Origin: an uncultured Porphyromonadaceae bacterium
GTDB lineage: Bacteria > Bacteroidota > Bacteroidia > Bacteroidales > Muribaculaceae
DNA length: 5,641 nucleotides
Direction: 5' to 3'
Assembly: GCA_947175455.1 (NCBI GenBank)
Contig: CAMWMW010000143.1
Location: forward strand, 1-5,641
Every line of letters begins with the position of its first letter. Position 1 is the stretch's first letter. The position numbers and the translations under genes are program-made. Below the pieces are notes generated by a model. The model searched no databases. It saw nothing but the letters and a program-made list of their open reading frames with translations, and was not told the origin of the DNA. This document shows, piece by piece, positions 1-5,423 of this stretch.

Positions 1-72
1 TCTTCTGTAGCTTGCGGCAAAGGTCAGCAGAAGCAGCAGAAGAATGAATATATGGGATAATGAATTTACCAT
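1..72 (-). CDS. 5' end of an exported protein of unknown function (cut by window edge)
   Basis: Only the first 24 codons are inside the window, reading leftward from an ATG at 70-72 and open to position 1. They encode MVNSLSHIF, then an uninterrupted hydrophobic run of Ile and six Leu, then TFAASYRR. This is the charge and hydrophobicity profile of a Sec signal peptide, with a plausible signal-peptidase I site around Ala-Ala-Ser. No lipobox cysteine is seen in this part. The start is preceded by A/T-rich sequence (TAAGTAAATAAAA), typical of Bacteroidetes leaders. It lies 51 bp downstream of the lysozyme gene on the same strand and may be co-transcribed with it. The mature protein is outside the window, so no function can be given. 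The chance that this is a non-coding hydrophobic reading frame is real but modest. Confidence 0.5.
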   Translation of the reverse strand, partial: MVNSLSHIFILLLLLLTFAASYRR

Positions 73-123
73 TTTTATTTACTTAATTTATTAACTTGGA
101 GGATTCGGAAATATTGCATGGCT

Positions 124-753
124 TTAATGTTTATAAAGCGCAAGTCTGGGTCGATATGCCTGATTTCTTCTGCCCGGCATTCTGTTATACGATGTTCTTG
201 CCACCTTCTCCTCGACGAACAGATTTTCAAACTCCTCGATTCTTCTTCTTTTGATCTGATTGTGAACCTTTCCACGATACCTGCAATGCGCTATGTAATT
301 CTCTCTGATATTCCTGTCGCCTTCCTTGAGTTTCTTGACTACAGAAGAACGCAACGTCGCACCTGAACCTATGTTATATGCAAGAACGCCCAGCAACAAC
401 GAATCGGCGCCGAATTCGCGGAATACGGCACAATTCTTCAACAAATCTTTTCTCAGTAATGCCTCAGCCTCTTTTTGCGACAGTGTTCTTTTACGGCTGA
501 ATTTCTCTCCCGGGAGCACCTTGTGTCCGTAACCCACGAAAGGCCAATGTTTAGGACTGTGCATCCCTTCATACTTTTTAATGATTTCCACCGCCTGTTC
601 AAAGGGAGAGACCTGGGGTCGGGGAATTGTCGGCGCCGCTTTTGCCTTGACAGCAGTGACAGCCATATCGCTGACCACACGCGGTGGTGTCAACAGACCG
701 CACAACATCATGCCGGCGACTGCCAACATCATTAATACTGATAACTTTTTCAT
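124..753 (-). CDS. secreted GH24-like (phage-type) lysozyme, 209 aa
   Basis: This is a predicted peptidoglycan hydrolase cleaving the MurNAc-GlcNAc glycan strand. Residues 1-22 (MKK followed by a hydrophobic stretch) form a signal peptide or membrane anchor. Cys18 lacks a proper lipobox, and a later Ala-Lys-Ala-Ala (37-40) could be a cleavage site. The lysozyme domain spans about 51-182. It has the putative catalytic Glu62 in IKKYEGMH, the GYGH motif at 74-77, LAYNIGSG at 124-131 and the basic RRRIEEFENLF helix at 169-179, all matching the T4/P22-type fold layout. The Asp and Thr of the classical Glu-Asp-Thr triad are not evident: the usual T-I-G-x-G-H reads F-V-G-Y-G-H. A basic tail follows from about 183. 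The start is the ATG at 753, since the TTG one codon upstream is less likely. It lies 150 bp after glpF with no other phage genes, so it looks like a chromosomal cell-wall enzyme or a domesticated phage gene. The fold is fairly certain, the exact activity less so. Confidence 0.85.
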   Translation of the reverse strand: MKKLSVLMMLAVAGMMLCGLLTPPRVVSDMAVTAVKAKAAPTIPRPQVSPFEQAVEIIKKYEGMHSPKHWPFVGYGHKVLPGEKFSRKRTLSQKEAEALLRKDLLKNCAVFREFGADSLLLGVLAYNIGSGATLRSSVVKKLKEGDRNIRENYIAHCRYRGKVHNQIKRRRIEEFENLFVEEKVARTSYNRMPGRRNQAYRPRLALYKH

Positions 754-756
754 CAA

Positions 757-808
757 CGGTTAAAACCGACAGAAGCGGAAGATGGTTCACCGCATCACTC
801 CGCTTCTG
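757..808 (-). terminator. stem-loop between glpF and lysozyme gene (terminator or leader hairpin)
   Basis: The arms at 770-779 (CAGAAGCGGA) and 799-808 (TCCGCTTCTG) are perfectly complementary over 10 bp and enclose a 19-nt loop. A further 4-bp stem can form inside the loop (781-784 with 793-796). On the minus strand the stem is followed by TCGGTTTTAACCG, which contains a short T-run and is itself a small palindrome (757-768). It could end the glpF transcript or sit in the lysozyme leader, because its lower edge is only a few bases from the lysozyme ATG. The T-run is short for an intrinsic terminator, so the role is uncertain although the stem is clear. Confidence 0.4.
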
Positions 809-903
809 ACATTTAATAACATGTTTAACAACAAATTAACATTTGCCGCCATACGCAATGACAATTTTTGACGGCTTCCCGGGCGCGATTGCGCAACGCT
901 CTG

Positions 904-1650
904 CTACAAAGCCCGGACCACAAGCCAATACACCACGGCTGCAAGCACAGCGCCGGCAATCGGACCGACAATCGGCACCCAGGCATAACCCCACTGGCTG
1001 TCGCCCTTTCCTTTTATACGCAAGATTCCATGTGCCAGTCTCGGACCGAAATCACGGGCGGGGTTGATGGCATAACCTGTTGTTCCGCCTAATGAAAGAC
1101 CTATCGCCACGACAAGCAACGCAACCGGAATAGCGCCGATACTGCCAAGTCCCACTTCGGAAGCATTCGACTTGTCACCGATGAAAAGAATCACAAGGAT
1201 AAGCACAAACGTTCCCACGACCTCGCATATCACGTTGCGCCAATGGTTTTTTATCGCGGGTATGGTGGCGAAAACCCCCAGCTTCGTCTCCTGGTCTTCC
1301 GTGGCATCGAAATGATCCTTATAAAAGACGTATACGAGCGTGGCGCCGCAATATGCGCCGAGAATCTGAGCGAGCACGTAAGGCACCACCATCGCCCATG
1401 GGAATTTTCCTGCCGAGGCGAGACCTATCGTCACCGCAGGGTTGAGATGCGCGCCGGTGAAAGGACCGGCGACAAGCACCCCGCACATCACCGCCAGACC
1501 CCACGCAAGAGTGACGACTATCCAGCCACCCCCTTCACCTTTGGATTTTTTAAGCGATACACACGCCACGACTCCGCATCCGAGCAGAATCATGATCATA
1601 GTTCCGAGGAACTCGAACACACACTGTATGGTCAAAGAATATTCGTTCAT
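904..1650 (-). CDS. glpF: glycerol uptake facilitator (MIP/aquaglyceroporin), 248 aa
   Basis: This inner-membrane channel carries out facilitated diffusion of glycerol, which GlpK then traps. The sequence has the six hydrophobic segments and two half-helices of the MIP family. The two pore motifs are HLNPAV (NPA at 70-72) and INPARDFGP (NPA at 197-199 region; Asp200 follows Arg199). An Asp directly after the NPAR motif is a hallmark of glycerol-conducting members rather than strict water channels. Trp50 and Arg199 match the selectivity-filter residues Trp48 and Arg206 of E. coli GlpF. The position of Phe200 in that protein is Tyr193 here. The protein ends at the last membrane helix (VVYWLVVRAL) and lacks the cytoplasmic tail of the 281-residue E. 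coli protein. The ATG at 1650 (MNEYSLTIQ) is chosen because it aligns with the family N terminus. An in-frame extension up to 1725 would be encoded by the adjacent repeat element. It follows glpK on the same strand. Confidence 0.95.
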   Translation of the reverse strand: MNEYSLTIQCVFEFLGTMIMILLGCGVVACVSLKKSKGEGGGWIVVTLAWGLAVMCGVLVAGPFTGAHLNPAVTIGLASAGKFPWAMVVPYVLAQILGAYCGATLVYVFYKDHFDATEDQETKLGVFATIPAIKNHWRNVICEVVGTFVLILVILFIGDKSNASEVGLGSIGAIPVALLVVAIGLSLGGTTGYAINPARDFGPRLAHGILRIKGKGDSQWGYAWVPIVGPIAGAVLAAVVYWLVVRAL

Positions 1651-1666
1651 AGCAACAATCGTTTTA

Positions 1667-1700
1667 AGAAGCTGTTTAAAAATAAAAGTTAAATTTGGGG
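1667..1700 (+). repeat. left terminal inverted repeat of the element
   Basis: It begins AGAAGCTGTTTAAAAATAAA and ends in TTTGGGG. It matches the reverse complement of 1963-1995 at every base except one extra A in its run of three (1691-1693). Its outer end is 17 bp from the glpF start codon, so it forms the proximal leader of glpF. Confidence 0.85.
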
Positions 1701-1713
1701 CGGCTATCTTCGA

Positions 1714-1779
1714 GTTAAAATTCATTTAAGGCAAAGGAGCATAGCGGGCTATGTGACTGAGCCGAGAATGAATTTTAAC
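1714..1779 (+). repeat. left structured unit: 32-bp core closed by a 13-bp stem
   Basis: The core is 1734-1765, starting AAGGAGCATAGC and ending GACTGAGCCGA. It contains the small palindrome CATAGC-GG-GCTATG. The arms GTTAAAATTCATT (1714-1726) and AATGAATTTTAAC (1767-1779) are perfectly complementary over 13 bp and would close a stem around the core. The arm sequence has no counterpart in the right unit although the core is identical. A second small inverted pair, CCGG at 1779-1782 and 1789-1792, follows directly. Confidence 0.75.
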
Positions 1780-1793
1780 CGGAGAGAGCCGGA

Positions 1794-1801
1794 CAAAGGT
1801 A
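1794..1801 (-). promoter_or_regulatory. candidate Bacteroidetes -7 box facing glpF
   Basis: On the minus strand this reads TACCTTTG, a full match to the Bacteroidetes -7 consensus TAnnTTTG. It lies about 145 bp upstream of the glpF ATG, inside the repeat element. No good TTTG or TTG -33 box is found 19-21 bp upstream, so it is only a candidate. If used, glpF would have its own transcript with the left core and its stem in the leader. Confidence 0.25.
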
Positions 1802-1873
1802 ATTTTTATTTATCGACAGGCTTCATATGTTAAAAATTTAATCAGTGCTGTTTTTCAAGTTACTTTAAGTCTC

Positions 1874-1960
1874 GCAAGCTTGGGCATCTTTCTCCTTTCG
1901 GCTCAGTCACATAGCCCGCTATGCTCCTTCTCCTCAAGAAGAAATCTGCACCAAGCCTGC
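1874..1960 (-). repeat. right structured unit: inverted 32-bp core closed by an imperfect stem
   Basis: The core at 1898-1929 is the exact reverse complement of 1734-1765. Its flanking arms, 1874-1893 and 1939-1960, pair imperfectly: ten pairs at the base (GCAAGCTTGG with CCAAGCCTGC), then three, then five, separated by small bulges. One position in the basal helix is A-C on the plus strand but a G-U wobble on the minus-strand RNA, which is the glpKF transcription direction. These arms are unrelated to those of the left unit. Confidence 0.7.
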
Positions 1961-1962
1961 GA

Positions 1963-1995
1963 CCCCAAATTAACTTTTATTTTTAAACAGCTTCT
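1963..1995 (-). repeat. right terminal inverted repeat of the element
   Basis: Read on the minus strand it starts AGAAGCTGTTTAAAAATAAA and ends TTTGGGG, equal to the left terminal repeat minus one A. It begins within 10 bp of the glpK stop codon (2002-2004). In a read-through glpK-glpF transcript the two terminal repeats could pair into a long helix. Confidence 0.85.
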
Positions 1996-2001
1996 AAGCA
2001 A

Positions 2002-3513
2002 TTATGAATTTGGAGTCGGGTGAGTATCGGTCAGATCACGCTTCACAGCCTCATGCCATCCGTTGATCTTATCGTTGACCTCATCTTTCCCCGCTTTTGG
2101 TTTAAACTCGGCATCCAGCTGCCATTGCTGCTGGATAGACTCAATGCTCGGCCAGTATCCCACGGCAAGACCCGCGAGATAAGCGGCGCCGAGAGCCGTT
2201 GTCTCGGTTATGCGCGGACGAAGCACATCAGTAGCGAGAATATCGCTCTGGAACTGCATCAGCAGATTGTTGCGCGAGGCGCCGCCGTCTACCTTCAGAT
2301 TGCGTATCGGCAGGTTTGAATCCTTTTCCATCGCCTTCACGATATCATATGTCTGGAAAGCGATGCCTTCAAGCGCGGCGCGGGCTATGTGAGCGGTGGT
2401 TGTGCCACGCGAGATTCCGGTAATCATGCCTCTTGCCTCCGGATCCCAATAGGGAGCGCCGAGACCTGTCAGAGCCGGAACGAAATACACTCCGTCGGTA
2501 TCGGGCACCGATGCCGCCAGCTTCTCGACATCCGAGGAGCAGGCTATGCACTTCATGTTGTCGCGCAGCCACTGAACCACAGAACCTCCCACAAAAATAG
2601 AGCCTTCGAGAGCATAGTTGACTGTATCCCCTATTTTCCAGGCGATGGTGGTCAGAAGACGGTTCTTTGACAGGATAGGCTTGGTTCCGCTGTTCATAAG
2701 GAGGAAGCAACCTGTTCCGTATGTATTCTTTACCGAACCCGGTTCCACACACATCTGGCCGAACAGAGCCGCCTGCTGGTCACCTGCGATTCCGGCAATC
2801 GGCACATTATGGGCGAACAAGGTGGTGGTCGTATGACCGTAAACCTCGCTCGACGACTTCACTTCAGGCATCATTGAGCGCGGAATGCCGAAATAGTCAA
2901 GAAGTTCCTGATCCCATTCGAGAGTGTTTATATTGAAAAGCATTGTCCGCGACGCGTTGGATACATCCGTCACATGCACCTCTCCGCGTGTGAGTCTCCA
3001 CACAAGCCAGGAATCGACAGTTCCGAAAAGCAGTTTGCCCTCTTCGGCACGTTTGCGGGCACCGGGGACATTGTCAAGAATCCACTTTATTTTCGTCGCA
3101 CTGAAATAAGCGTCTATTATAAGACCCGTCTTTTCACGTATCTTCTCCTCCATGCCATCCTCTATCACCTTGTTGCAGTAATCGGATGTGCGCCTGTCCT
3201 GCCATACGATGGCATTATACACAGGCTCCTCGGTATCCTTGTCCCAGACGATGGTTGTCTCACGCTGGTTGGTAATACCGATAGCCTCGATATTCGTGCC
3301 GTTGATGTCGATGGAAGAGATTGCCTCGGCGATGACCGAAGCCTGCGACGCCCAGATCTGGTGGGGGTCATGCTCCACCCAGCCGGAATGTGGAAAAATC
3401 TGAGGGAATTCCTTCTGAGCCACAGCACGTATCGAGCCGCTGCGGTCAAACACGATTGCGCGGGAACTGCTGGTTCCCTGATCAAGGGAGAGGATGTACT
3501 TTTGAGAGTCCAT
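2002..3513 (-). CDS. glpK: glycerol kinase, 503 aa, complete
   Basis: This FGGY-family kinase phosphorylates glycerol with ATP to sn-glycerol-3-phosphate in the cytoplasm, committing it to lipid synthesis or catabolism. It is full length compared with E. coli GlpK (502 aa) and collinear with it. The N-terminal ATPase-fold motif DQGTSSSR is at 11-18, GITNQRET at 79-86, WQDRRT at 104-109, [13 protein letters not shown] at 241-253, NTYGTGCF at 263-270, [11 protein letters not shown] at 348-358 and [18 protein letters not shown] at 407-424. The glycerol-contacting residues are present: Arg84, Glu85, Trp104, Tyr136, Asp245 and Phe270. The Gly-rich loop that binds the inhibitor fructose-1,6-bisphosphate in E. 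coli (about residues 230-236) is replaced by TTTTLFAHN. The C-terminal segment that binds EIIA-Glc in E. coli is also not conserved. The ATG at 3513 gives the family N terminus. The gene is the first of the glycerol module and starts 157 bp after the S66 peptidase stop. Confidence 0.98.
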   Translation of the reverse strand: MDSQKYILSLDQGTSSSRAIVFDRSGSIRAVAQKEFPQIFPHSGWVEHDPHQIWASQASVIAEAISSIDINGTNIEAIGITNQRETTIVWDKDTEEPVYNAIVWQDRRTSDYCNKVIEDGMEEKIREKTGLIIDAYFSATKIKWILDNVPGARKRAEEGKLLFGTVDSWLVWRLTRGEVHVTDVSNASRTMLFNINTLEWDQELLDYFGIPRSMMPEVKSSSEVYGHTTTTLFAHNVPIAGIAGDQQAALFGQMCVEPGSVKNTYGTGCFLLMNSGTKPILSKNRLLTTIAWKIGDTVNYALEGSIFVGGSVVQWLRDNMKCIACSSDVEKLAASVPDTDGVYFVPALTGLGAPYWDPEARGMITGISRGTTTAHIARAALEGIAFQTYDIVKAMEKDSNLPIRNLKVDGGASRNNLLMQFQSDILATDVLRPRITETTALGAAYLAGLAVGYWPSIESIQQQWQLDAEFKPKAGKDEVNDKINGWHEAVKRDLTDTHPTPNS

Positions 3514-3537
3514 AGTATCTTGTATTAAATGTGAGTT

Positions 3538-3597
3538 TTCAAGTTGTTCTGTATGAAACTGTTCAAAGTCAATTCGAAAACCAATTCAAACTGTTCT
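3538..3597. promoter_or_regulatory. three direct repeats upstream of glpK (possible operator)
   Basis: A 13-bp motif TTCAAACTGTTCT (3585-3597) recurs as TTCAAGTTGTTCT (3538-3550, 11 of 13) and as ATGAAACTGTTCA (3553-3565, 10 of 13). All three copies are in the same orientation, 25-84 bp before the glpK ATG. A second small repeat, CAATTC at 3570-3575 and 3582-3587, lies between them. Clustered repeats just upstream of the first gene of an operon suggest protein binding. No regulator gene is in the window, and the region is A/T-rich, so chance similarity cannot be excluded. Confidence 0.3.
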
Positions 3598-3670
3598 CAA
3601 GACGGATGATTAAGGTCATTTATGCCATTAGGGACAAAAGTCTGTAAAAACACTCAGATCTTAAGGTATC

Positions 3671-4603
3671 TTATCTTATAAATTTCATATCAGCCCGGCT
3701 GTTATCTACTGTCAGTATCACTTCGGCACCTTCTATAACCGGCATATTATGCGGGAAATGACCTACAGGCAGACCATATGCCACTGGAAATCCGGATAGT
3801 CCGTTGTCCTTCAGAAAGCGTTCTATCATACGTTCCGTAGAGAGATGGTTCCTGTCGGAAGAAGTTTCCGTAAACCGCCCTACCGCAAGTCCCTTCACTC
3901 TTGAAAACACGCCTTGCAGATAGAGTCTATATAAAATACGCTCAACCTTATAAATAGGTTCAGCAATATCTTCAATAAATAACACACAATCCTCATTTTT
4001 TGTATCATCGAGGATGTCGAAAGGTGTTGCCGCGAGTCCGTCGAGCACGGCAAGATTGCCTCCTGTCAGTTTTCCGGATGCAATTCCGGGGCGGTTGGAC
4101 GGCATGGTTTCGGATTCCTCTTGACCGAATGTGTAACCGGACAGAGTCCCGTTTTTCAGAATATCCATCACCGCACGACCGCCTTCGTGCATGTCGTTGA
4201 AATCACGCGCCATAGGTCCGTGGATCGAGACGACACCATTTTTGAGAGAGAATGCGTGCAAGGCTGAGATATCCGAGAATCCGACAAGCCATTTCGGATT
4301 TTCCCTGAAAAGAGACTCCGGTATATGAGGCAGAAGATGAACGGCTCCATATCCTCCACGCGAACATAAAACGGCTTTCACGTCAGGCATCTGCCATGCT
4401 GTCAGCAGATCCGACAGCCGGTCTTGCATCGAAGCGGCATAACTGCCGCATGCCGGACCCTTGGCATGAGGCATTACTACCGGCTCGAAGCCATTCTGCC
4501 TGACATAGTCGGCGGCATTGTCGATAAAAACCGGATTCACCACGGATGCGGGAGAAATTATGGCGACCCAGTCACCCTCCTTTAACGTTTCAGGATAAAT
4601 CAT
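3671..4603 (-). CDS. LD-carboxypeptidase family protein (peptidase S66), 310 aa
   Basis: Members of this family are serine peptidases that remove the terminal D-Ala from murein tetrapeptides during cytoplasmic peptidoglycan recycling. The family also includes microcin-C self-immunity proteins. The length (about 300 aa) is typical. The N-terminal domain has LKEGDWVAIISPAS (7-20) and SRGGYGA (81-87). The catalytic Ser110 lies in VGFSDISAL. The C-terminal domain has Glu211 in LFIEDIAEP and His282 in GLPVGHFPHN, completing the Ser-Glu-His triad. No signal peptide is visible, which fits a cytoplasmic recycling enzyme. The ATG at 4603 gives the usual short N terminus. The gene begins 19 bp after the radical SAM gene and is probably in the same transcript. 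It encodes the second cell-wall-directed enzyme in the window. The substrate cannot be read from the sequence, and no clear terminator follows. Confidence 0.93.
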   Translation of the reverse strand: MIYPETLKEGDWVAIISPASVVNPVFIDNAADYVRQNGFEPVVMPHAKGPACGSYAASMQDRLSDLLTAWQMPDVKAVLCSRGGYGAVHLLPHIPESLFRENPKWLVGFSDISALHAFSLKNGVVSIHGPMARDFNDMHEGGRAVMDILKNGTLSGYTFGQEESETMPSNRPGIASGKLTGGNLAVLDGLAATPFDILDDTKNEDCVLFIEDIAEPIYKVERILYRLYLQGVFSRVKGLAVGRFTETSSDRNHLSTERMIERFLKDNGLSGFPVAYGLPVGHFPHNMPVIEGAEVILTVDNSRADMKFIR

Positions 4604-4622
4604 ACAGACTGCATTGAGGTTA

Positions 4623-5411
4623 TTATTCGTATCCCTGCACTTTTATCCCCGCTTCCCTTATCATGGAGGCTATGCTGTCAAGCTCCTCCTTGCCGACCTT
4701 CACAAGGTTCTCTTCCGGTGTGGTCCTGTCTATACTGTAGATCATCACCTCCCTGGGTCTTATGCGCCTGTAAGCGTCTATAAGAGCCTTTATTTCCTCC
4801 GGTGTGGTATTGTCAATCTTTCTGCCGGCGTGCTCTCCTCTGAGCAGCATGGTCTGTATTATGCCGGTTCCCCCGAACTGACGCAGCGATTCCACAACCC
4901 GTTCTACGGTAAAATCCTTTGAGACCGGACGGTCTATCAGCCTCATCGTATCTTCCACAGCCGAATCAAGCTTAAGTATATTGTTGTCGACACGTTTCAG
5001 GGCATCGGCAACAGCTGAATCAAAGATGCGGGTAGCGTTTGTAAGCACCGACACCTTCGCCTGCGGATAATACTTGTCGCGGAGCCGCAAGGTATCTTCT
5101 ATGATTTCCGGAAATTCCGGATGCAGCGTAGGTTCCCCGTTTCCGGAGAATGTTATCACATCAAGCGGATCGCCGGCAAGCCTCATGGCGTTCAGCCTGT
5201 TTTCGAGCGACTGCGCCACAGCCCCGCGCGGCGGCAGCCCCGTGGAGCCTGAGCCCTGCGCATTATAACCCGCCTCGCAATAAAGGCAATCGAACGAACA
5301 CACTTTTCCGTCGTCGGGCATAAGGTTGATACCTAACGACACACCCAGTCTGCGGCTGTGTATAGGTCCGAATACCGTGGAATGAAACAATACGGTCTGT
5401 TCTTTTCCCAT
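4623..5411 (-). CDS. radical SAM protein, COG0731-like, 262 aa
   Basis: This is a radical S-adenosylmethionine enzyme of unknown substrate. The cluster motif is CSFDCLYC with Cys38, Cys42 and Cys45 (C-x3-C-x2-C), expected to bind a 4Fe-4S cluster and SAM. Before it comes FGPIHSRRLGVSLGINLMP (14-32), a signature of the COG0731 group whose archaeal relatives include Taw1-type tRNA wyosine enzymes. GNGEPTLHP at 90-98 corresponds to the SAM-binding GEP motif. LTNATRIF (123-130) and YSIDRTTPEENL (225-236) are further family features. No extra C-terminal cysteine cluster (SPASM) is present. It starts 12 bp after the mutS stop and ends 19 bp before the S66 peptidase gene, suggesting an operon. The family's wyosine link should not be transferred, because bacteria lack that tRNA pathway in its archaeal form. 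Confidence 0.9.
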   Translation of the reverse strand: MGKEQTVLFHSTVFGPIHSRRLGVSLGINLMPDDGKVCSFDCLYCEAGYNAQGSGSTGLPPRGAVAQSLENRLNAMRLAGDPLDVITFSGNGEPTLHPEFPEIIEDTLRLRDKYYPQAKVSVLTNATRIFDSAVADALKRVDNNILKLDSAVEDTMRLIDRPVSKDFTVERVVESLRQFGGTGIIQTMLLRGEHAGRKIDNTTPEEIKALIDAYRRIRPREVMIYSIDRTTPEENLVKVGKEELDSIASMIREAGIKVQGYE

Positions 5412-5423
5412 ATAATTATGATA

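Larger units (their letters stand above)
1668..1994. mobile_element. MITE-like inverted-repeat element filling the glpK-glpF gap
   Basis: This element of about 327 bp contains no credible gene. Its ends are GAAGCTG...CAGCTTC. The terminal inverted repeats are about 34 bp and differ by one A insertion. Both sides are flanked by TAA (1665-1667 and 1995-1997), a possible 3-bp target duplication, though three bases could match by chance. Inside, two identical 32-bp cores lie in inverted orientation, each exactly 33 bp from its terminal repeat. Seen directly: the repeats and their symmetry. Known: non-autonomous elements of this size, with terminal inverted repeats and short duplications, are moved in trans by related transposases. 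Inferred: that this is such an element. It could instead be a REP-type structured repeat or an invertible segment. It occupies nearly all of the 351-bp intergenic region and ends 17 bp before the glpF ATG and 7 bp after the glpK stop. Confidence 0.6.

Noticed and set aside
124..753. Prophage remnant around the lysozyme gene
   Set aside because: No holin, spanin, structural or integrase genes are nearby, and the protein has its own signal peptide, so a chromosomal enzyme is equally likely.
825..835. Promoter for the lysozyme gene (minus strand TTAATTTG)
   Set aside because: It differs from TAnnTTTG at the second base, and the nearest TTG elements are 16 and 22 bp upstream, not at the usual spacing.
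1651..1725. Longer GlpF starting at the ATG at 1723-1725
   Set aside because: The extra 25 residues are encoded by the repeat element and have no place in the MIP family, whereas MNEYSLTIQ at 1650 aligns with the family start.
1714..1779. Integron attC-like site, because GTTAAAA and TTTTAAC bracket a variable stem
   Set aside because: The boxes are in the wrong order and polarity (attC starts RYYYAAC and ends GTTRRRY), and no integrase or gene cassettes are present.
1667..1995. CRISPR array
   Set aside because: Only two repeat copies, in inverted orientation and without regular spacers; no cas genes.
118..3528. Several plus-strand reading frames of 60-184 codons
   Set aside because: All lie opposite well-supported minus-strand genes, show no recognisable domains, and have composition expected of antisense shadows.
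3614..3670. Intrinsic terminator after the S66 peptidase gene
   Set aside because: Only 3-4 bp stems can be drawn near a TTTTT run (minus strand), too weak to call.
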